Source: Bacillus gobiensis
GTDB lineage: Bacteria > Bacillota > Bacilli > Bacillales > Bacillaceae
DNA length: 64,000 nt
NCBI RefSeq assembly: GCF_001278705.1
Contig: NZ_CP012600.1
Location: 3,225,917 to 3,289,916 of the forward strand
Reading direction: 5' to 3'
In this document: in pieces, positions 60,166 to 64,000 of the stretch
Layout: each line of letters begins with the position of its first letter
Position numbering within the stretch: position 1 is the stretch's first letter
Program-made: the position numbers and the translations under genes
The notes under the pieces: generated by a model
The model's database searches: none
Seen by the model: only the letters and a program-made list of their open reading frames with translations
Told to the model about the DNA's origin: nothing

Positions 60166-61338
60166 ATGAGTGTGAAAGCAAATATTAGGAAGCTGTATGC
60201 AATCCGGTTTTTTTACAATCTAATACCTGCTTATGTCATTGAGAGATTGTTTTGGGAACAAAGAGGTATGACCATCCAGATGGTCGTATATACAGAAATC
60301 ATTTTTGCGGTCACTGTTGTATTGTTGGAGGTTCCCACAGGGATTATCGCCGATAAGTGGGGACGGAAGAAAATGATCGTGTTAAGCACCATATTAGAAG
60401 GTTTCATGTTTCTCATCCTGCTGTTTGCAACGGAATTCTGGCAGTTTGCCGTCGCTGTTTTTTTAGCGGGCATTGCACGTTCGGCAAGCAGCGGGTCAGA
60501 AAATGCTTTGCTTTATGATTCATTGCTGGAAACTGGCCAGGAGCGCACCTTTGAAAAGTATCTCGGCCGCTTGAATGTGTGTGATTTCTCTGCCATCATC
60601 TTGGCAGCATTATCAGGGAGTTATTTGGCAAGCAGGTATGCTTTTGAGTTGAATTATTGGATATCTGTTGTCAGTATGATTGTGTCTGTGTGTGTATCGC
60701 TACTATTAGTTGAGCCCGTTATTAAAAGCAAATCCGATGAGTCTATTAAGATCAAAGAATATCTAACAGTTTCCTTACACTTTTTCAGAAAACATCCTAG
60801 TGTTTGTCTTGTGCTGCTCTCTGGCATGGTTACCGGCGCAGCCATAAGCTTCATTGATGAGTTCTGGCAGCTTTATTTGAACCGGTTGGAGATTCCAGTT
60901 TTATATTTCGGACTGTTCTCGGCAGTCATTATGATCGTGAGGCTTCCGGGCAATATCTTGGCGCATGCAATAAAAAAACGCTTCCGATACCGGACGATAT
61001 TATCGGGCGTGACCACTGCTTTTGCCATTGGGCTTTTCTATGTATCCATGATAAAGGACTATACGAGTTTGTTGGCTATTTTTTTCATTTGTCTGATATC
61101 AGGGATCATTGAGCCTATTACAACAGGATATTTGCATCATCGAATCGATTCCTCCATGAGAGCAACCATGGATTCGTTTCAGTCATTAGGGCTAAATGCT
61201 GTTCTAATCATACTAGGTTTGGGCTTTGGTTATTTTTCATCCAAATATGATGTTTTCGGCGGATTTGGGTTCATTGCGGTTATTTGCACTCTATTTTTGG
61301 GTTGTTTTTTCATTTCTTCTAAACAATTGTTTGATTAA
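60166..61338 (+). CDS. MFS transporter
   Basis: A 390-residue major facilitator protein with twelve membrane segments. The conserved loop after segment 2 reads GIIADKWGRKKM (about residue 63). It resembles the large group of small-genome MFS exporters (macrolide or tetracycline type) common in Firmicutes; the substrate cannot be told. The ATG at 60166 follows GAGGAGC; a longer frame begins inside the inverted repeat. Confidence 0.88.
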   Translation: MSVKANIRKLYAIRFFYNLIPAYVIERLFWEQRGMTIQMVVYTEIIFAVTVVLLEVPTGIIADKWGRKKMIVLSTILEGFMFLILLFATEFWQFAVAVFLAGIARSASSGSENALLYDSLLETGQERTFEKYLGRLNVCDFSAIILAALSGSYLASRYAFELNYWISVVSMIVSVCVSLLLVEPVIKSKSDESIKIKEYLTVSLHFFRKHPSVCLVLLSGMVTGAAISFIDEFWQLYLNRLEIPVLYFGLFSAVIMIVRLPGNILAHAIKKRFRYRTILSGVTTAFAIGLFYVSMIKDYTSLLAIFFICLISGIIEPITTGYLHHRIDSSMRATMDSFQSLGLNAVLIILGLGFGYFSSKYDVFGGFGFIAVICTLFLGCFFISSKQLFD

Positions 61339-61343
61339 AAGCG

Positions 61344-61379
61344 AAAGGGTTGATCTGATTCCAAGATCAACCCTTTTTC
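61344..61379 (+). terminator. Rho-independent terminator after the MFS gene
   Basis: AAAGGGTTGATCT/AGATCAACCCTTT stem with a 7-base loop, followed by TTCATC. Confidence 0.82.
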
Positions 61380-61525
61380 ATCCGAATTATTTTATTGACA
61401 AATCAGAAAATTGCACTTATTCTTATTTTGACTGTATAAGTCAATCAACATTCAAATGATTTGGTGTAAATAAATGTAGAAATAATCTATGGAGTACTCA
61501 ACTAACCGAATGGGAGGTATTTTTT

Positions 61526-63039
61526 ATGCTAGATAGGCAATTTCCATTAGCAGAGAAGAATACAGAACGAGTGATTGTCATTGGCGGAAGTATAGCAGGT
61601 TTACTGGCTGCAAGAGTGCTATCAGGATATTATAACGAAGTTCTGATTATCGATCGTGATGACTTTCCTGATAAGCCCGAGAACCGTTCCGGTACTCCCC
61701 AAGCTTTTCAGCCCCATCGATTAACTCCACGCGGCATATTGATTTTGGGACGTTTCTTCCCTGGCTATAACGAGGAATTGCTGGCACACGGAGCCCCTTC
61801 GGCTTTGAACAAATTAAATCATATGATTAATTCATATGGAAGCATGGTTATGGCAAACCAAGAGAATGAGGCAACATTCAGCAGAGCGCTGCTGGAATGG
61901 GTATTGCGAAAGCGTGTTCAAGCCATTTCCAATGTTCGTTTCCTTTGCAAGAAAGAAGTTATTCGTCTGCTTTCATCAACGGATCGTTCTACGATTACCG
62001 GCATTCAAGTTCGGGATCGCGATTCAGCCGAACAGCAGCAGCAAAAGATAACAGCAAACCTTGTAATCGATACCAGCGGACGTTTCTCGAAAGTAGTCAG
62101 GTGGCTTACAGAGATTGGCTATGCCGTACCAAAGCCAGAGATGCTGAAGGTATCGCTTGGATATAGCACCCGCCACTATAGAATCTCCCCCTTCTGGCGG
62201 CAAAATGGAATGTGATTCACTTAGCAGGTGATCCAGTTAAAGGAACAAATGCAGGGGTATTTTCCATCATTGAGAATAATAGAGCAGAAATTGTACTTTG
62301 GAATCTAGGCGGCCGTTACCCTTCAACGAATCCGGAGCAATACGAACGTGAGATTTCCCAGCTTGCCAGCCCGTTGTTTGCGGAAGTAAGGCAAGAGCTT
62401 GAGCCTATAGCGGCTCCGCGGGGTTATCGCTTGCCGGAATTATTCCGCCAACGATTTGAACAGATGAAACGATGGCCATCCGGTTTATTGGTCATGGGAG
62501 ATGCCTTTTGCAATTTTGATCCGATCTATGGTCAAGGAATGACTGTCGCGGCGATCGAAGCAGAAATTCTTGAAGCTAGCCTGAGAGATCAGCACAACAA
62601 TCCTGAGCCTGATTTTGAGCTTAGCGTACTCAAAAAAATGCAAGATTCAATAGAACCCGCTTGGTGGTTGAATTGCGTGTCCGATTTGCGTTGGCCGGGT
62701 GTAGAGTATGTGGGCTCTGAACCATTTAAAGGATTGAAATTTGCACAGAACTATTTTGAATACATTCTTAAATCGGCGACGGAGCAATCTAATTATGAAT
62801 TGTACGGACTGTATTGGCTGGTGAATTCGTTATTTTTACATCCACGCGAACTGTTCAATCCGCAAATTGTAACATCTCTGTTTGCAGAAAGCGATTCCTC
62901 TGATGGAAAACGACTGTTAGATGAATTAACCAAGGGATCAAATAAACCGCTTGAAGAACTGCTTGACCAATTCATTCCCTCCTTCGAACGGGCATCGTTT
63001 TCTTCGATGAAGGATCTTATGCAGCAATCTGAAACATGA
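61526..63039 (+). pseudogene. FAD-dependent monooxygenase-like gene with one frameshift
   Basis: Two adjoining frames make one protein of about 504 residues. The first (61526-62215) carries the FAD-binding RVIVIGGSIAGLLAARVLS and DRDDFP motifs. At the five-C run 62187-62191 a single missing C shifts the frame; with six C the text continues ISPLLAAKWNVIHLAGDPVK into the second frame, which has the second FAD motif MGDAFCNFDPIYGQGMTVA. The layout resembles squalene-epoxidase/tetracycline-hydroxylase-like flavin monooxygenases. As read, only a 229-residue N-terminal piece would be made. It may be a real pseudogene, a phase-variable tract or a sequencing slip. Confidence 0.85.
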
Positions 63040-63057
63040 TATGATTTTTACAAAAAT

Positions 63058-63092
63058 AGGGCTAAAAGTTGAACATAACTTTTAACCCTTTT
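63058..63092. terminator. Terminator between the monooxygenase and the NCS1 permease
   Basis: GGGCTAAAAGTT/AACTTTTAACCC stem with a 6-base loop and TTTT, suitable for ending either convergent gene. Confidence 0.7.
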
Positions 63093-63128
63093 GAAAGAAT
63101 TTTATTTATCGTTGGAAGTTGAAGTCTC

Positions 63129-64000
63129 TTAATTAACTGTCGGCGGGGCTTTTTCAATTTCAGCTTCCTGTCCTGAGCTTGAAGTTCGCATTAACAGCAA
63201 ATAGGATACGAAGCCAGCCCCTATCCCTAAAAACCAAGAATAGGTATAAAGCTGCTGTAAAGCCGGGATGATTAAACCGATAAAGGAAGCGAGTAATCCA
63301 ATGCCTAATGCAATAAGCGCCTTCGGATTCCAGCCATTTTTATAAGCATAGATCCCGTCTTTTTTATAAAAGCTATCTAAGTCATAATTCCCTTTCCTTA
63401 CAAAATAAAAATCCGCTACCATGATTCCGGCGACAGGGCCGAGTGCGCCCCCTATTGCTCCTAGAACATTAAAAATCGTTCCGGCATTATCGAACCAAAG
63501 CCATGGCATGAAAAATATAGCAACTACGATAGATATAAGCCCTGCTCTTACAAAAGTCAGTTTCTGAGGAAGCAGGTTCACAAGATCGTACGCCGGAGAA
63601 ACGACGTTAGCTGCCACGTTTACTGACAACGTAGCAATGAGTAAAGCAAAAGCCCCCAAAATTAATACTATAGGGTTGTCAAACCTCTGCAAAAGCTCTA
63701 CAGGATTCCAAATCGGTTCGCCAAAGGCAATAACCGTGCCTGATGTCGTGATAATACTCATGATAGCAAAGAGAATGGCAGTTCCCGGCAATCCGATCGC
63801 CTGTCCGATCACCTGATCCCTTTGACTTCGAGAAAAACGAGTGAAATCCGGAATATTCAGAATCAATGTCGCCCAAGTACCTACAAGACCGGTTACCGAA
63901 ACCCAGAATATGCCCCAAAATTCTCCCCCTGATAGTGTAGAAGGTTCTTCAAATAGAGGTCCTAATCCTCTCGAAACGAATATCGCCCATACGACAAGCC
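63129..64000 (-). CDS. NCS1-family nucleobase/allantoin permease, 3' part (cut by the window edge)
   Basis: About 290 C-terminal codons of a membrane permease; the 5' end lies beyond position 64000. Visible signatures are EFWGIFWVSVTGLVGTWATL, LNIPDFTRFSRSQRDQVIGQ and the GPVAGIMVADFYFVRKG motif that ends NCS1 domains, with several hydrophobic segments. The family imports cytosine, uracil, allantoin or hydantoin; the PucI/allantoin type is most similar in feel, but this is not certain. Confidence 0.88.
   Translation of the reverse strand, partial: LVVWAIFVSRGLGPLFEEPSTLSGGEFWGIFWVSVTGLVGTWATLILNIPDFTRFSRSQRDQVIGQAIGLPGTAILFAIMSIITTSGTVIAFGEPIWNPVELLQRFDNPIVLILGAFALLIATLSVNVAANVVSPAYDLVNLLPQKLTFVRAGLISIVVAIFFMPWLWFDNAGTIFNVLGAIGGALGPVAGIMVADFYFVRKGNYDLDSFYKKDGIYAYKNGWNPKALIALGIGLLASFIGLIIPALQQLYTYSWFLGIGAGFVSYLLLMRTSSSGQEAEIEKAPPTVN

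Overview
The window looks like a chromosomal segment of a low-GC Gram-positive bacterium of the family Bacillaceae. The evidence is AGGAGG-type ribosome binding sites, frequent TTG and GTG starts, S-box (SAM-I) riboswitches, cre-like CcpA sites, lipoprotein signal peptides, and Bacillus-type families (DUF1540, a YuiH-like protein, a YkhA-like thioesterase, BdhA, and a class D sortase with an acidic surface protein). I cannot name the genus. I saw no rRNA, tRNA, CRISPR array or intact transposase.

Left edge to 6.4 kb: the start of a histidine-utilisation operon on the minus strand (hutU, then hutI cut by the window edge), preceded by an unusual AraC-type response regulator; then a sulfite-oxidase-fold protein, a luciferase-like flavin monooxygenase and a palindromic non-coding element. 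From 6.4 to 19.8 kb lies an accessory region of small reductase-plus-regulator modules: SDR/TetR with a double operator, an aldo/keto reductase, a gluconate-type permease, a P450, an extended SDR with ArsR, AraC with an Atu4866-type lipoprotein, SDR and MFS pump, and a second TetR/SDR pair flanked by a perfect 61-bp direct repeat. From 19.8 to 27.6 kb is a GH38 alpha-mannosidase with its own sugar ABC importer, under a consensus cre site and a divergent GntR-type regulator. From 27.7 to 32.4 kb are ArsR/SRPBCC, a frameshifted ECF sigma gene followed by an intact putative anti-sigma gene, a NUDIX hydrolase and butanediol dehydrogenase. A 21-bp-periodic repeat array sits between the anti-sigma and NUDIX genes.

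From 32.5 to 41.9 kb is the most unusual part. The N-terminal half of a SAM-dependent methyltransferase gene (32.5 kb) and the C-terminal third of the same kind of protein (41.7 kb) are separated by about 8.7 kb. Between them lie gene debris, a visibly more GC-rich M20 amidohydrolase plus peptide ABC transporter operon led by a SAM riboswitch, and a second, divergent SAM riboswitch in front of a wrecked cystathionine gamma-synthase-type gene. The simplest reading is a transferred methionine or sulfur-scavenging island that landed in the methyltransferase gene and then partly decayed.

From 42 to 64 kb: a LysR regulator; a YkhA-like thioesterase; a sulfonate assimilation block (ABC importer, TauD-type dioxygenase, cysteine synthase); a MerR gene with a MerR-type promoter in front of a SnoaL-like gene; another SDR; a DUF1540 gene; and a keto-deoxy-gluconate operon (TIM-barrel isomerase, kdgK, MFS, eda) joined to 3-hexulose-6-phosphate synthase/isomerase homologues and carrying two matching palindromic operators. 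These are followed by an acidic cell-surface protein with an LPTTA sorting signal and its class D sortase, an MFS transporter, a FAD monooxygenase gene broken in a poly-C run, and an NCS1 permease running off the right edge.

All calls come from reading the sequence and from memory of protein families; no database search was run.
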